Below are positions 35,106 to 43,762 of a DNA stretch of 64,000 nucleotides, in pieces (positions within the stretch are counted from its first letter, which is position 1; every line of letters begins with the position of its first letter). The DNA is from Flammeovirgaceae bacterium UBA5585 (GTDB taxonomy: Bacteria; Bacteroidota; Bacteroidia; Cytophagales; Cyclobacteriaceae). The position numbers and the translations under genes are program-made. The notes under the pieces are model-generated. The model made no database searches. It was given only the letters and a program-made list of their open reading frames with translations, and had not been told where the DNA came from. The stretch spans positions 119,137 through 183,136 of the forward strand of contig DILT01000018.1 of the NCBI GenBank assembly GCA_002425185.1, read 5' to 3'.

Positions 35106-35196
35106 CGTCATGGTGAGCGACAGGCGAAACAATCCCGATAAATGAGATTGCTTCAGTCGTACCCTGCCTGCCTGCCGGCAGGCTCCCTCGCGATGA
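35106..35196. repeat. Interspersed repeat of the GTCATGGTGAGCG type
   Basis: The stretch begins GTCATGGTGAGCGACAGGCG, includes GAGATTGCTTCAGTCGTACC, the palindromic GCCTGCCGGCAGGC, and ends CCCTCGCGATGAAC. Similar degenerate elements (GTCATGGTGAGC ... ATTGCTTCGTCGT ... CTCGCAATGAC) are scattered in many Bacteroidota genomes, from general knowledge. It lies between two minus-strand genes and carries no ORF. Confidence 0.65.
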
Positions 35197-35241
35197 ACTA
35201 GTATTTCAGGACGTTAAACGATACTCTTAAAATATTACTAA

Positions 35242-36885
35242 TTAACGGGCTACACTGCGCTCAATCTCACGTAGATTTTCCAGTTTTTTATTGCGTAAAA
35301 AGCCGTTGATGTCTTCAAAGTGCTCGCGCACCCGCTTATTGCCGAATTCAAAAACTTTAGTAGCCAACCCATCCAGAAAATCGCGGTCGTGCGAAACCAG
35401 GATCAGTGTTCCGTCAAAAGCCTTGAGGGCGTCTTTCAGGATATCCTTTGTTTTTATGTCCAGGTGGTTGGTGGGTTCATCCAGGATAAGCAGGTTAACG
35501 GGTTGAAGCAAGAGTTTAATCATGGCTAACCGGGTTCTTTCTCCACCCGAAAGCATTTTAACTTTCTTGTCGATGGCATCGCCACTGAACATGAAGGCGC
35601 CAAGGATATCTTTTATTTTCGATCGAATATCGCCCTGCGCAATCTGGTCTATGGTTTCAAATACGGTGAGGTCTCCATCTAATAATGAAGCCTGGTTCTG
35701 GGCAAAATAACCTATCAGTGAACCGTGGCCAAGCTGGCACTTTCCTTCAAAATCTATTTCGCCCATAATGGCTTTTACCAGGGTAGATTTACCTTCTCCG
35801 TTTTTTCCGACAAAAGCAATCTTTTCACCACGGGCAATGGTGAGGGAAACATCGGCAAACACGGTGTGATCACCGTACTTTTTGGTGAGGCCATCAATAA
35901 TTACCGGGTAATTTCCTGACCGCGGTGCCGGTGGAAATTTCAGGTTCAATGCGGAAGAATCCACCTCATCCACTTCTACAATTTCAATTTTCTCCAGCAT
36001 CTTTACCCGCGATTGCACCTGTAACGTTTTGGAGTACGTGCCTTTGAAGCGCTCAATAAATTCCTGTATTTCCGCAATCTGCTTGGCCTGATCATCAAAT
36101 TGTTTTTGCTGTTGTTCGCGTCTTTCCTTTCGAAGCTGAAGGTAATGGCTGTAGTTAGTTTTGTAGTCGTAGATACGGCCCATGGTTACTTCAATGGTTC
36201 GGTTGGTCAGGTTGTCGACAAAAGTTTTGTCGTGGCTGATCACGATCACCGCTTTGGCATTGTTCTTCAAAAAATCTTCCAGCCATTGTACCGATTCAAT
36301 ATCCAGGTGGTTGGTAGGTTCATCCAGTAAAATCAAATCAGGTTTTTGTAAAAGTATTTTTGCTAACTCAATACGCATGCGCCAGCCTCCGCTGAATTCG
36401 CTGGTAGGGCGGGTAAAATCAGATCGCATAAATCCCAGGCCCATCAAGGTTTTTTCAATCTCTGCATCGTAATTGATTTCTTCAATGGAGTAATACTTTT
36501 CACTCAGCTCAGAAACCTCCTCAATAATTTTGGCATAGGCATCCGACTCATAATCGGTTCGTGTTTCGAGTTGATGATTCAATTCATCGATCCGCTTTTT
36601 CATGTCGTTGATTTTTGAAAAAGCCTTGGAGGCTTCTTCAAAAACCGTGGCGGTATCAGGCGTGAGCAGGTGTTGAGGCAGGTAAGCAATAACAGCATCT
36701 TTTGGAGCCGTTACCTTGCCGCGTGTGGGCTTATTTACGCCTGCAATTATTTTAAGCAGGGTAGATTTACCGGCTCCGTTTTTGCCCATCAGGGCTATCC
36801 GGTCGTTTTCGTTAATGTTAAAGGTAATGTTGCTAAAAAGGGCCGAACCGTTAAACTCCACGCTTACCGCATCTACTGAAATCAT
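35242..36885 (-). CDS. ABC-F family ATPase (ribosome-associated)
   Basis: A 547-residue protein with two ABC domains and no membrane segment. Walker A GKNGAGKST and GKNGEGKST, signatures FSGGWRMRIELAKI and LSGGERTRLAMIKL, and two LLDEPTNHLDIES / ILDEPTNHLDIKT boxes are complete, linked by a charged helix (LRKERREQQQKQFDDQAKQ). This is a second ABC-F paralogue besides EttA, nearer to the YheS/Uup-type group. It probably resolves stalled ribosomes; antibiotic resistance cannot be excluded from sequence. Confidence 0.9.
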   Translation of the reverse strand: MISVDAVSVEFNGSALFSNITFNINENDRIALMGKNGAGKSTLLKIIAGVNKPTRGKVTAPKDAVIAYLPQHLLTPDTATVFEEASKAFSKINDMKKRIDELNHQLETRTDYESDAYAKIIEEVSELSEKYYSIEEINYDAEIEKTLMGLGFMRSDFTRPTSEFSGGWRMRIELAKILLQKPDLILLDEPTNHLDIESVQWLEDFLKNNAKAVIVISHDKTFVDNLTNRTIEVTMGRIYDYKTNYSHYLQLRKERREQQQKQFDDQAKQIAEIQEFIERFKGTYSKTLQVQSRVKMLEKIEIVEVDEVDSSALNLKFPPAPRSGNYPVIIDGLTKKYGDHTVFADVSLTIARGEKIAFVGKNGEGKSTLVKAIMGEIDFEGKCQLGHGSLIGYFAQNQASLLDGDLTVFETIDQIAQGDIRSKIKDILGAFMFSGDAIDKKVKMLSGGERTRLAMIKLLLQPVNLLILDEPTNHLDIKTKDILKDALKAFDGTLILVSHDRDFLDGLATKVFEFGNKRVREHFEDINGFLRNKKLENLREIERSVAR

Positions 36886-36976
36886 ACTTTCTTAAATAAG
36901 GGCGCAAAGATATTATTTTTCCAGCATCAGCCCGAGGTCATTTTCCTTAACTTGCACTATTAAATCAATCAGCATT

Positions 36977-37186
36977 ATGGAGGTAAAGGACAGTAATGGT
37001 AACATCCTGAGGGATGGGGATTCGGTCGCGCTGATAAAGGATCTGAAGGTTAAGGGATCGTCATTAAATCTGAAGCGGGGAACCGTGGTAAAGAAAATAC
37101 GCCTTACCGACAATGCGGATGAAGTTGATTGCCGGATTAACGGAAGTGGTATTGTGCTCCGCACTGAATTTCTGAAAAAAATGTAA
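36977..37186 (+). CDS. PhnA-domain protein (YjdM-like, short form)
   Basis: A 69-residue protein equal to the C-terminal domain of PhnA/YjdM: VKDSNGNILRDGDSVALIKD, LKVKGSSLNLKRGTVVKKIR, and DEVDCRINGSGIVLRTEFLK. The N-terminal zinc ribbon of the longer homologues is absent. Despite the name, the family has no proven role in phosphonate metabolism. It begins a small cluster with genes 37189 and 37621 (2-base gap to the next). Confidence 0.88.
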   Translation: MEVKDSNGNILRDGDSVALIKDLKVKGSSLNLKRGTVVKKIRLTDNADEVDCRINGSGIVLRTEFLKKM

Positions 37187-37188
37187 TT

Positions 37189-37566
37189 ATGGTAAACCGG
37201 TATTCAGGTGAAATCAGGATCAACCCGATCGCCATTCTTCGGAAAGACGATTTTAATAATGATGGTGAAATTCAGGATATTGATGAGTTATTATCGGAAA
37301 CACTGGATATCAATGCTCAGATATCCGACCGGTTAAAAAAGTTAAAGACCTATCTTGCAAAGAGTGGACATACAAACAATGCAGAATTTTTCTTTGCCGA
37401 TGGCGGGTACATTGGTATGCGTGGATTAACCGATGCGCAATTGCTCGAAATGAAAGCCAGGGGCCTGATCGAACTCTTCGATTTCGCTACCGATAAAAGT
37501 TGGGTAAAAAAGTATGGTGCGCAGGTTGGTTTAATTTGGGAAAATGGGCGTGCGGTGAAAATTTGA
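37189..37566 (+). CDS. Protein of unknown function next to PhnA-domain gene
   Basis: A 125-residue protein; no family recognised. It begins VNRYSGEIRINPIAILRKDD with an EF-hand-like stretch DDFNNDGEIQDIDE, and ends LIWENGRAVKI. It has no signal peptide. The Asp/Asn pattern could be a single calcium-binding-like loop, but this is weak. It starts 2 bases after the PhnA-domain gene and 54 bases before the amidohydrolase start, so co-transcription is likely. Confidence 0.6.
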   Translation: MVNRYSGEIRINPIAILRKDDFNNDGEIQDIDELLSETLDINAQISDRLKKLKTYLAKSGHTNNAEFFFADGGYIGMRGLTDAQLLEMKARGLIELFDFATDKSWVKKYGAQVGLIWENGRAVKI

Positions 37567-37620
37567 ATGGCTACTGGGCAACGGTTTCAAGAAAAGTCAA
37601 TTGTAAACAGAATATCAGTG

Positions 37621-38883
37621 ATGAAATTTTTATCCGTATTAGTATTAACAGTAACTATTTTAACCCTTAACGGGCAAACTCCAACACGCTATTACCTTAC
37701 TGCTGACAGGGTATTTGACGGAGAAATAATGCACGAAGGTTGGGCTGTGATAGTGGAGGGTGATAAAATTATTGCAGCGGGCCCGCGTGCGCAGGTAAAA
37801 GAACCGGCTGGGGCGGTTAAAATAAACTACCCAAACTCAACACTAACACCCGGTTTAATCGAAGGGCATTCGCACTTTTTTCTGTATCCGTATAATATCA
37901 CCGATTGGGATACACAAGTTCTGAAAGAAACCGATTCTTATCGCACGGCCCGTGCCACCGTACATGCCAAAAACACACTGATGGCTGGATTTACCACAGC
38001 CCGTGATCTGGGTACAGAAGGAGCCGGTTATTCTGATGTAGGCCTGAAGCGCGCCATCAATGAGGGTTTAATACCCGGCCCACGGCTATTGGTGGCGGGT
38101 AGGGCTATTGTATCAACCGGTTCGTACGGTCCTAAAGGCTATGATCACGATCAGCAAATCATGCTGGGTGCTGAACAGGCCGATGGCAATGAATTGGTCC
38201 GGGTGGTTCGTGATCAGATTGGAAAAGGTGCTGATTTTATTAAAGTATATGCTGACTACCGTTGGGGATTACGGGGTGAAGATCAGCCTTCTTTTACTGT
38301 GGATGAATTGAAACTGATCAATGAAGTTACACGAAGCAGTGGAAGGCCTATGGTGTGCCATGCTAAATCGAAAGAGGCGATTAAGCGGGCTGTGCTGGCC
38401 GGTGCCGAAACCATTGAACATGGCGATTTTATCGATAGCGAATTGGGAAAATTGATGAAAGAACATGGTGTTACGTACTATCCCACACTGGCAGCCGTGG
38501 ATATGATTGCGCAATACCGGGGCTGGAAGAAGGGAAGTTCACCGGAGCCCTCTGCTGTATTAAACAAGAAGAAAAGTTTTAAAGAGGCGTTGGCCTCGGG
38601 TGTTGCTATTGGTATGGGAGGTGATGTGGGTGTTTTTCCGCATGGTGAAAATGTATTGGAGATGGAATTAATGGTGGAATATGGCATGAAAGCACTGGAT
38701 GTGTTAAAGGCAGCAACAAGTGTAAACGCCAGAGCTTTTCATTTGGAAGACAGGGTTGGGTTTATCCGGGAAGGATTGCTGGCCGACATGGTTATTGTAG
38801 CGGGTGACCCATCCAAAAATATTTCAGATTTGAGAAAGGTGAAGTTTGTTATGAAAGAAGGTGTTGTTTTCAGAAAAGAATAA
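37621..38883 (+). CDS. Exported amidohydrolase, imidazolonepropionase-like
   Basis: A 420-residue metal-dependent hydrolase. The start at 37621 gives a signal peptide (MKFLSVLVLTVTILTLNGQ); an ATG at 37567 adds 18 residues with no signal character. Metal ligands: H-x-H in IEGHSHFF, carbamate Lys in FIKVYADYRW, His in MVCHAKSKEA and TIEHGDFID, Asp in MGGDVGVF. It belongs to the amidohydrolase superfamily near Xaa-Pro/aryl dipeptidases. It is probably exported to the periplasm; the substrate is unknown. Confidence 0.9.
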   Translation: MKFLSVLVLTVTILTLNGQTPTRYYLTADRVFDGEIMHEGWAVIVEGDKIIAAGPRAQVKEPAGAVKINYPNSTLTPGLIEGHSHFFLYPYNITDWDTQVLKETDSYRTARATVHAKNTLMAGFTTARDLGTEGAGYSDVGLKRAINEGLIPGPRLLVAGRAIVSTGSYGPKGYDHDQQIMLGAEQADGNELVRVVRDQIGKGADFIKVYADYRWGLRGEDQPSFTVDELKLINEVTRSSGRPMVCHAKSKEAIKRAVLAGAETIEHGDFIDSELGKLMKEHGVTYYPTLAAVDMIAQYRGWKKGSSPEPSAVLNKKKSFKEALASGVAIGMGGDVGVFPHGENVLEMELMVEYGMKALDVLKAATSVNARAFHLEDRVGFIREGLLADMVIVAGDPSKNISDLRKVKFVMKEGVVFRKE

Positions 38884-38996
38884 GCAGAAGTCATACTGAA
38901 ATACGCGTTATGTCAGCTTCATGCTAACGATGAATTAAGAATTTTTAGAGATGACTTTAAATTAGTTGAAGATTATTTTACGCAAACCCTACCGCT

Positions 38997-39350
38997 ATGA
39001 CCCCTGCATCAAAATCAGTTTATTATTTTGGCTTCTACCTGCTGCTGCTTGGTATAGTTCTTCTTGCCTTTCCCAACATAATGTTACCACTTTTTCAGTT
39101 TCCTGAAACCACCGAGCCATGGATTCGCGTAGTGGGTGTTTTGGTTTTCAATATCGGGTTGTATTATGTTTTTATGGCACCGGCTAACAACCCGATTTTT
39201 TTAACGCTTACAGTCTATACGCGTGCAGCGGTGTTGGTGTGGTTTGTAGCTTTTGTGGTTTTCGGTTGGGCTTCTCCTATGCTGATAGGTTTTGGGGCAG
39301 TGGATGCCACCGGTGCCTTATGGACGTATCTGTTGTTGCGTAAGCAGTAA
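38997..39350 (+). CDS. Small membrane protein, four helices
   Basis: A 117-residue protein with four hydrophobic segments: FGFYLLLLGIVLLAFPNIML, VVGVLVFNIGLYYVFMA, FLTLTVYTRAAVLVWFVAFV, and a last one before WTYLLLRKQ. The arrangement recalls DoxX-like or DUF4345-like four-helix proteins, but no family is certain. It is followed after 4 bases by the zinc-ribbon membrane gene, so they probably form an operon with 39536. Confidence 0.65.
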   Translation: MTPASKSVYYFGFYLLLLGIVLLAFPNIMLPLFQFPETTEPWIRVVGVLVFNIGLYYVFMAPANNPIFLTLTVYTRAAVLVWFVAFVVFGWASPMLIGFGAVDATGALWTYLLLRKQ

Positions 39351-39354
39351 ACTT

Positions 39355-39519
39355 ATGAAGAAAATGGAATGCCCATCGTGCGCTATGGATATTGATGCGA
39401 AAAGTAAAACATGTCCGATATGCGGGTATGAGTTTCCGAAAGCCAATAAACTGAATCAATGGATTGTGATTTTACTGGTGGCACTTTTTCTTCTCTATAT
39501 AGTTTCAGGAATTTTTTAG
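39355..39519 (+). CDS. Zinc-ribbon single-pass membrane protein
   Basis: A 54-residue protein; start at 39355 (MKKMECPSCAMDIDAKSKTC) just after the preceding stop. Two CxxC pairs, CPSC and CPIC, make a small zinc ribbon, and a C-terminal helix NQWIVILLVALFLLYIVSGI anchors it in the membrane. Function unknown; similar tiny ribbon-membrane proteins are common in Bacteroidota. Confidence 0.75.
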   Translation: MKKMECPSCAMDIDAKSKTCPICGYEFPKANKLNQWIVILLVALFLLYIVSGIF

Positions 39520-39535
39520 TTTTTAATTAAGGAGA

Positions 39536-39943
39536 GTGACTACATTAAATCATCATCACCTTACTCATGAACTGATTTTTACCACCTCCCGAAGTAGTGG
39601 TCCTGGGGGGCAGAATGTAAACAAAGTTAACAGTAAGGTTACGTTAAAATGGGATGTGCAGCAATCGAATGCCATATCGGATGAGCAACGTGAAATTTTA
39701 CTGGTTAAACTTAAAACATACCTGACAAAGGAAGGTGTACTATTACTTTCCGCACAGGAAAAACGATCACAACTTCAAAATAAGGAAGAGGCTCTTCAGA
39801 AATTGGACCAACTGCTAAAGAAGGCCTTTGCAATACGAAAAGCACGTAAGGCTACCAAACCTTCTAAAGCTGCTACTTATAAACGAATTCAGGAGAAAAA
39901 GCAACGGGGTGAGAAAAAGCAGTGGCGCAAAAAGATTGACTAA
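39536..39943 (+). CDS. arfB: Peptidyl-tRNA hydrolase ArfB-like (release-factor domain)
   Basis: A 135-residue protein with GTG start at 39536, preceded by AAGGAGA, one of the better Shine-Dalgarno matches in the window. It carries the GGQ motif in TTSRSSGPGGQNVNKVNSKV and the basic C-terminal tail KATKPSKAATYKRIQEKKQR used to thread into stalled ribosomes. ArfB-type proteins rescue non-stop ribosomes by hydrolysing peptidyl-tRNA. It closes the small operon beginning at 38997. Confidence 0.92.
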   Translation: MTTLNHHHLTHELIFTTSRSSGPGGQNVNKVNSKVTLKWDVQQSNAISDEQREILLVKLKTYLTKEGVLLLSAQEKRSQLQNKEEALQKLDQLLKKAFAIRKARKATKPSKAATYKRIQEKKQRGEKKQWRKKID

Positions 39944-39956
39944 TCTTTCCGGTTGA

Positions 39957-40493
39957 TCACCAATCCTCTTTGTCTTTACCCGGATACTGAAGTTTATCCG
40001 TAAAGGCCTGGTCTAATAACCCCAAGGTATTGGGTTTGCACCAATCGGGGTGTAGCAAGGTGCCGCTGTTTTTGGTGGCGTAGCTGGTGAGGTTTTCTTT
40101 TGTTGGAATATTTTTATACCCGATGTTACCGGTCATTTGTATTTGGTTTACGGTAACACGGTATCGTCCATCACGAATATCAACCGAAACTTTGCCACTG
40201 TATTTTCCGGTTTGAATGATGGGTGGGGTACCTACCTGGCTGAACTGGAACTTTTTGTAATCAACAATCAGGTCATTCATATCAAACTGAACGCCAGTAC
40301 CTATCTGCTTCAGGTTCGATACGAAATCAAGTTTTTTATAATGCTCGGCAAGTTTTGCCGCAGTAATGGAATCTTCCGTGAACACTTTTTGGTAAATGAT
40401 TTCCTGATCAGCCACTTTAAAATTTCCATATGAGGTTGGCTGAGCCAGGGTCGAGCCTGAAATCAGCAGTAGGAGTGAAAGTAGTTTTCTCAT
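39957..40493 (-). CDS. Exported protein, DUF4468-like
   Basis: A 178-residue protein with signal peptide MRKLLSLLLLISGSTLAQ. The middle ITAAKLAEHYKKLDFVSNLK followed by SVDIRDGRYRVTVNQIQM resembles the DUF4468 beta-rich domain of Bacteroidota, which has an RDGRYR(V/I)T-type core. Function unknown. It converges on arfB and diverges from the MASE1 kinase. Confidence 0.7.
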   Translation of the reverse strand: MRKLLSLLLLISGSTLAQPTSYGNFKVADQEIIYQKVFTEDSITAAKLAEHYKKLDFVSNLKQIGTGVQFDMNDLIVDYKKFQFSQVGTPPIIQTGKYSGKVSVDIRDGRYRVTVNQIQMTGNIGYKNIPTKENLTSYATKNSGTLLHPDWCKPNTLGLLDQAFTDKLQYPGKDKEDW

Positions 40494-40708
40494 GGTTTAA
40501 AAGTACAAACTGAGGTGCCGCAATCAAAGAGCTTTACTTCAGGGAAAGGTGATTACAATTAACTTCATTTAACGCGCTAAACGGCTATTGTTAGGTGCCT
40601 GTTAACGAGCATATTAACCTTCTATCGTCCGATGTTGCCATTGGTTTGCTTTTTTGGTGGTTTTACGTGCTTTTTCCCTAGTATGAATCTTGGATAAATG
40701 CCCCCCTT

Positions 40709-42424
40709 ATGGAAAAGAGCATCATTCGGTCGGTTGATTTCAGTATTCTGGTGGTGGCGTTGGGTTACTACCTGTCCGCTGAAATTGGTTTTTTTCTGGT
40801 TTTTGAGCAAACCGATTCCTTGCCGTTGTGGCCACCTGCCGGCATTGCCCTTGCGCTGGTTATTCTCTTCGGCCGTAAAGTATGGCCGGGCATTGCCATA
40901 GGTTCATTGATAATCATTGTTAAGAGCGCATGGTTTGGTTCTATCGATGCAGTACAATTACTGATGATGGTAGTCTCCATCATCACCACAACCGTTATTC
41001 TTGAAGCATTAGCCGGAGAAGTTCTTTTTAAGAAACTGGTTAAGGGATCTGTTCCCTTTACAAAGGCTATTCATGCCTTTCATTTTGTTTTTATTGCACT
41101 CATTATTTCCTGGATCAGCACCATGGGAAGTTTGCTCGCACTCACCGTTGCGGATGTTCTGGGATCGGAAGAATGGGTGAACGCTACCTTTACACTATGG
41201 ACCCGAAATGTGGTTGGTATTTTATTGTTTGCACCCATACTGCTTTCTGTTTCCACTATTCAGCTAAAAAAACCTGAGCTCTTAAAGCTAGGAGAAGGAT
41301 TACTGTTTATAGCTGGAGTTACCAGCGTTTTTATGTTATTACGACTGGAAGCTTTGAAACATGTTGCTCCGTTTGCCGGAGCTTTTGTGGCCATTCCGTT
41401 TTTGCTATGGCTGGCTTTCAGGTTTAAGGGTGTAGTTGCCATACTGGGGTACATGACTGTTTCATTAGCCGCCATTTACTTTACCAGCAAGCAAGCCGGA
41501 CCCTTTTATTTGCCCGAACTTACGGGTGATTCGATTTTATTGCTCCAGGTGTATGTGTTTGTGATTTCTGTGTCCACTCTGGTGCTGTCTTCAGCCGTGC
41601 ATGAGCGGCAACAAGCACAGGAAGACTTAAAAAAGTTTAATGAGAACCTGGAAGTAATGGTTCATGAGCGTACGAAAGAACTGGAAGAAGAAATTCAAAA
41701 TAGAAAATTGGCTCAGCAAAAATTGCAATTCACCAATGAGGAATTGATTAAGCGAAATACAGAACTGGATAATTTTGTTTATAGCGTTTCGCATGATTTA
41801 CGCGCCCCAATTGCTTCCATATTAGGGCTTATTAACCTGGCAAAATCGGATAAGGGGCAAAACCTCAAAACCATGTATTTGGATATGATGGAGAAGAGCG
41901 CCCGTCAGCAAGATTATTTTATTAAAGAAATTTTAGATCAATCGCGAAATGCCCGTCTGGAGGTTAAGCGTGAACCGGTTCATTTTGAAAGTTTAATTGA
42001 AGAAGCTTTCGAACAGTTGGATTACTCAAATCTTAATGGCAAAACAGTGGAGAAAGTTATTTCGGTTGAGCAGCAAAAACCTTTTTATTGCGATAAGTGG
42101 AGGCTTAAAATAATTTTGAACAATGTGATCTCAAATGCCATCCGCTATAAAAATGGTAAGGATCCGATAATAAAAATAAATGCCCGCATCAATAATGATA
42201 AGGTAAGTCTAAGCATAGAAGACAACGGAAAGGGGATTGGGAAAAAGCATCTCTCTAACCTTGGGAAAATGTTTTATCGTGCAACCGATGAAGGTGCAGG
42301 CTCAGGACTTGGTTTGTACATTGTTAAGGAGACACTTCAGAAACTACACGGTTCAATGGCCATCGAATCGCAGGAAGGCCACGGAACAACAGTAAAGTTT
42401 GAAATCCCGGAGGTAGTTGCTTAA
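40709..42424 (+). CDS. MASE1-domain sensor histidine kinase
   Basis: A 571-residue kinase. The N-terminal MASE1 region (about 1-300) has eight hydrophobic segments and begins SVDFSILVVALGYYLSAEIG, with PLWPPAGIALALVI typical of MASE1. Then comes a coiled coil (VHERTKELEEEIQNRKLAQQ), a HisKA-like domain with phosphoacceptor in NFVYSVSHDLRAPIAS and an ATPase (VISNAIRYKN, EDNGKGI, GSGLGLYI). Such kinases often act on c-di-GMP or multi-component relays. The stop overlaps the convergent gene by 4 bases. Confidence 0.9.
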   Translation: MEKSIIRSVDFSILVVALGYYLSAEIGFFLVFEQTDSLPLWPPAGIALALVILFGRKVWPGIAIGSLIIIVKSAWFGSIDAVQLLMMVVSIITTTVILEALAGEVLFKKLVKGSVPFTKAIHAFHFVFIALIISWISTMGSLLALTVADVLGSEEWVNATFTLWTRNVVGILLFAPILLSVSTIQLKKPELLKLGEGLLFIAGVTSVFMLLRLEALKHVAPFAGAFVAIPFLLWLAFRFKGVVAILGYMTVSLAAIYFTSKQAGPFYLPELTGDSILLLQVYVFVISVSTLVLSSAVHERQQAQEDLKKFNENLEVMVHERTKELEEEIQNRKLAQQKLQFTNEELIKRNTELDNFVYSVSHDLRAPIASILGLINLAKSDKGQNLKTMYLDMMEKSARQQDYFIKEILDQSRNARLEVKREPVHFESLIEEAFEQLDYSNLNGKTVEKVISVEQQKPFYCDKWRLKIILNNVISNAIRYKNGKDPIIKINARINNDKVSLSIEDNGKGIGKKHLSNLGKMFYRATDEGAGSGLGLYIVKETLQKLHGSMAIESQEGHGTTVKFEIPEVVA

Positions 42425-42837
42425 ACTTTGGAATCCATAGAGGCAAAAACAATCCCGGCAATAAAGGATTGTGCAATTCCATAGCCAAGCCAGGTAGAAA
42501 TCATAACAAAGGAAATATCAATAGCGCTGAAGGTAAGCCACAATACGGGTACCATGGCCACAATGCCGTATACCAATGCAACTTCAAGTGCACGTATTAC
42601 AACGCCTCCCTTGAACAAATCTTTGTAACGTTCCCAAAACCATCGCAGCGCTATGCTCAGCACAAATGGGTGAGCGTAAAACAACCAGTCAGTTTCAAAC
42701 GATGACGACCGGAACACGGCATTGTAATACTCTTCCATTAGCGTTGGGAAAAAGAAAATAGCGGTGTATAAAATTCCCATGCTCACCAAAAGCACAAGAA
42801 TGCCTGCAATTATTACTGAGATGACGCTTTTTTTCAT
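42421..42837 (-). CDS. Small integral membrane protein of unknown function
   Basis: A 138-residue protein; the start at 42837 (MKKSVISVIIAGILVLLVSM) was preferred to 42876. Four hydrophobic segments: residues ~4-26, 47-60, 78-105 and 110-130 (MISTWLGYGIAQSFIAGIVFA). No family recognised. It overlaps the end of the MASE1 kinase gene convergently. Confidence 0.6.
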   Translation of the reverse strand: MKKSVISVIIAGILVLLVSMGILYTAIFFFPTLMEEYYNAVFRSSSFETDWLFYAHPFVLSIALRWFWERYKDLFKGGVVIRALEVALVYGIVAMVPVLWLTFSAIDISFVMISTWLGYGIAQSFIAGIVFASMDSKV

Positions 42838-43074
42838 ACTGGTGGGATTATTTAGGTTTAAAACTAGCAGTGGCAACTGTTAATTCTTATGATAATCGTC
42901 ATGTTTCTGCCTTGATATTCATCAACCGAATACCCGCTATGGTCGCAGCTGCATTTTTCGTTTGGTTTTTTTTTGTACATTCATAAAAGCAAGGAATAGT
43001 GCTGAACCAGTAAAATTGATTTTCAGCCCGTATTTCAGCAAAACTAAACCCCACAACTAAACCTATTACGCCTT

Positions 43075-43542
43075 ATGAATTTTAAACCGGCAATGAAATC
43101 GAAGGAAGAAATGGCTGCGGGACAGCCCAAGTATGAATCAGTAACCCAGTACATGGTCAATGTTGGAAGTTTAATCACCTTTTCACCTGACCAGACCATC
43201 CAGGAAGTAATTGATATCATCATTAATAAAGGCATATCGGGTGCACCTGTGCTGGATAAAGATCGCAAGCTCGTGGGTATAATATCAGAAAAGGATTGTT
43301 TGCGGATTATTGTTGACCAGGCCTACCATAACCTGCCCACTTCTGATCGCAAGGTTTCCGATTACATGACCGCTAAAGTGAAGACACTCTCTTCATCCAG
43401 CGATGTGGTTGAAGCAGCCAACGAATTTCTGAACAGCCCGATACGCAGGTTGCCTATTGTGGATAATGGCGTTCTGATTGGACAAGTAAGTAGAAGGGAT
43501 ATTTTAAAGGCAGCGAAAAACATTAGCCAGACTACCTGGTGA
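43075..43542 (+). CDS. CBS-domain pair protein
   Basis: A 155-residue protein composed of two CBS domains: MVNVGSLITFSPDQTIQEVI onward, and VSDYMTAKVKTLSSSSDVVE onward, with the characteristic GAPVLDKDRKLVGIISEKDC and RRLPIVDNGVLIGQVSRRDI. Such stand-alone CBS pairs bind adenosine nucleotides and sense energy charge. No neighbour gives a specific target. Confidence 0.9.
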   Translation: MNFKPAMKSKEEMAAGQPKYESVTQYMVNVGSLITFSPDQTIQEVIDIIINKGISGAPVLDKDRKLVGIISEKDCLRIIVDQAYHNLPTSDRKVSDYMTAKVKTLSSSSDVVEAANEFLNSPIRRLPIVDNGVLIGQVSRRDILKAAKNISQTTW

Positions 43543-43582
43543 GTATAAGAAATAAAAGTAGATAGCTCAGGTTGGAAATGTG

Positions 43583-43730
43583 AACCCCACCCCCAGCCCC
43601 TCCCCACAGGGGAGGGGAGTAAAGAGGAGTACTTTAATGAGTGAATTAATTTGTAAAGACTGAGCCTGCTCGTGGATTTCATTTTTAATTCCTCTCCCCA
43701 CAGGGGAGGGGTTAGGGGAGGGGTGAGACT
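43583..43730. repeat. Pair of inverted GC-rich hairpins of the GGGGAGG family
   Basis: A 46-base left arm (AACCCCACCCCCAGCCCCTC, hairpin CCCCTCCCC-ACA-GGGGAGGGG) and a right arm (CCTCTCCCCACAGGGGAGGG then GTTAGGGGAGGGGTGAGA) stand in inverted orientation about 60 bases apart. Together they could be a non-autonomous element or two insertions of one repeat. Related hairpins are at 46939-46984 and 59535-59803. Confidence 0.65.
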
Positions 43731-43762
43731 GACAAGTGCATGAGTAGCGGTAATTTATATTA

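Noticed and set aside
36977..37186. Phosphonate utilisation role from the PhnA name
   Set aside because: No phn genes nearby, and PhnA-domain proteins lack proven phosphonate function.
43583..43730. CRISPR-like reading of the GC-rich hairpin pair
   Set aside because: Only two inverted copies with no regular spacers; not a CRISPR array.
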